Assembly: GCF_947623445.1 (NCBI RefSeq)
Contig: NC_135241.1
Span: 3,288,501 to 3,352,500 of the forward strand
Direction: 5' to 3'
Length of the DNA: 64,000 nucleotides
From: Clavelina lepadiformis
Lineage: Eukaryota; Chordata; Ascidiacea; Aplousobranchia; Clavelinidae
Every line of letters begins with the position of its first letter. Within the stretch, counting starts at the first letter, position 1. Below, one piece after another: positions 63,787-64,000 of this stretch. A program made the position numbers and the translations under genes. Below the pieces are notes generated by a model, which saw only the letters and a list, made by a program, of their open reading frames with translations, ran no database searches and was not told the origin of the DNA.

Positions 63787-64000
63787 AACGCCTGTCTCTA
63801 GCTGGCGAGTTGTTCGCTATTATAATCAGTTTATCTAGGCTTAAACTAGAATGTACATAAACATTTATGCCTTGTGCCTCATTTGCCAAACAATGCTTTC
63901 TAATTTTACCGTCATTGTTTTCCAACACCTGACTATAATTGAGTAAATGCTAAACAATATGCGCCACGCATTAGAATTACATGCTTTATATTTGCCGTCT
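63787..64000. other. 5' flank of kinase-TPR copy 6 (window end)
   Basis: Upstream sequence of copy 6, cut by the window edge; same as the other units. Confidence 0.4.

Larger units (their letters stand above)
56157..64000. repeat. tandem array unit 6 (cut by window edge)
   Basis: Continues the unit 4 sequence without the MITE to the end of the window. The array probably extends further right, since the unit end is not reached. Confidence 0.9.

Noticed and set aside
1-64000. Retroviral, LTR or other virus-like elements
   Set aside because: No long terminal repeats, primer-binding site, polymerase or capsid-like frame was seen; the mobile elements found are short DNA transposons.

Overview
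The window looks like a piece of animal nuclear genome. It is AT-rich, with short spliced exons, GT-AG introns (some under 100 bp), several non-autonomous DNA transposons and SLC5-type transporters with vertebrate-like architecture. An ascidian tunicate (Ciona-like) fits the compact gene structure best, but that is inference. Essentially all convincing genes are on the minus strand. Exon boundaries below come from reading splice sites and checking that reading phase is kept across every junction.

Positions 1-7000 are gene-poor. They hold a pogo/Tigger-like element (781-1652), a partial plus-strand gene of unknown family (1828-2888) with a foldback MITE in its intron, a weak minus-strand gene candidate (3909-4720) and a 492-bp hAT-type MITE with a perfect 8-bp target duplication (5479-5970).

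Positions 7062-17267 carry two complete tandem SLC5 sodium/solute symporter genes of the SLC5A5/6/8/12 group. Gene A has 9 coding exons and 608 aa. Gene B has 12 coding exons and 604 aa. Most exon sizes are identical between the two, but B has three extra introns.

From 13104 to the right edge lies a tandem array. The ancestral unit is [SLC5 gene B + kinase-TPR gene]. Unit 1 (13104-23896) has the intact SLC5. Units 2, 4, 5 and 6 have an SLC5 copy with one shared internal deletion of about 2.5 kb. Unit 3 keeps only SLC5 exon 1. Units 4-6 are almost identical with a period of 8375 bp; unit 5 is longer because a 514-bp long-inverted-repeat MITE landed in it.

The repeated gene joins an N-terminal RIPK/IRAK-like (TKL-type) protein kinase, a short Ser/Thr-rich linker and a C-terminal helical TPR region of about 530 residues. 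It has 7 exons and 947-966 aa. Six copies are present. Copies 2, 3, 4 and 6 look intact, copy 1 has a nonsense codon in the last exon, and copy 5 has the MITE inside coding exon 4. The array shows unequal crossover, template switching between two spacer types, and pseudogene hitchhiking. This amplified kinase-TPR family is the best candidate for an undescribed system. A role in signalling or innate immunity is only inference from the kinase type and the pattern of copy expansion.
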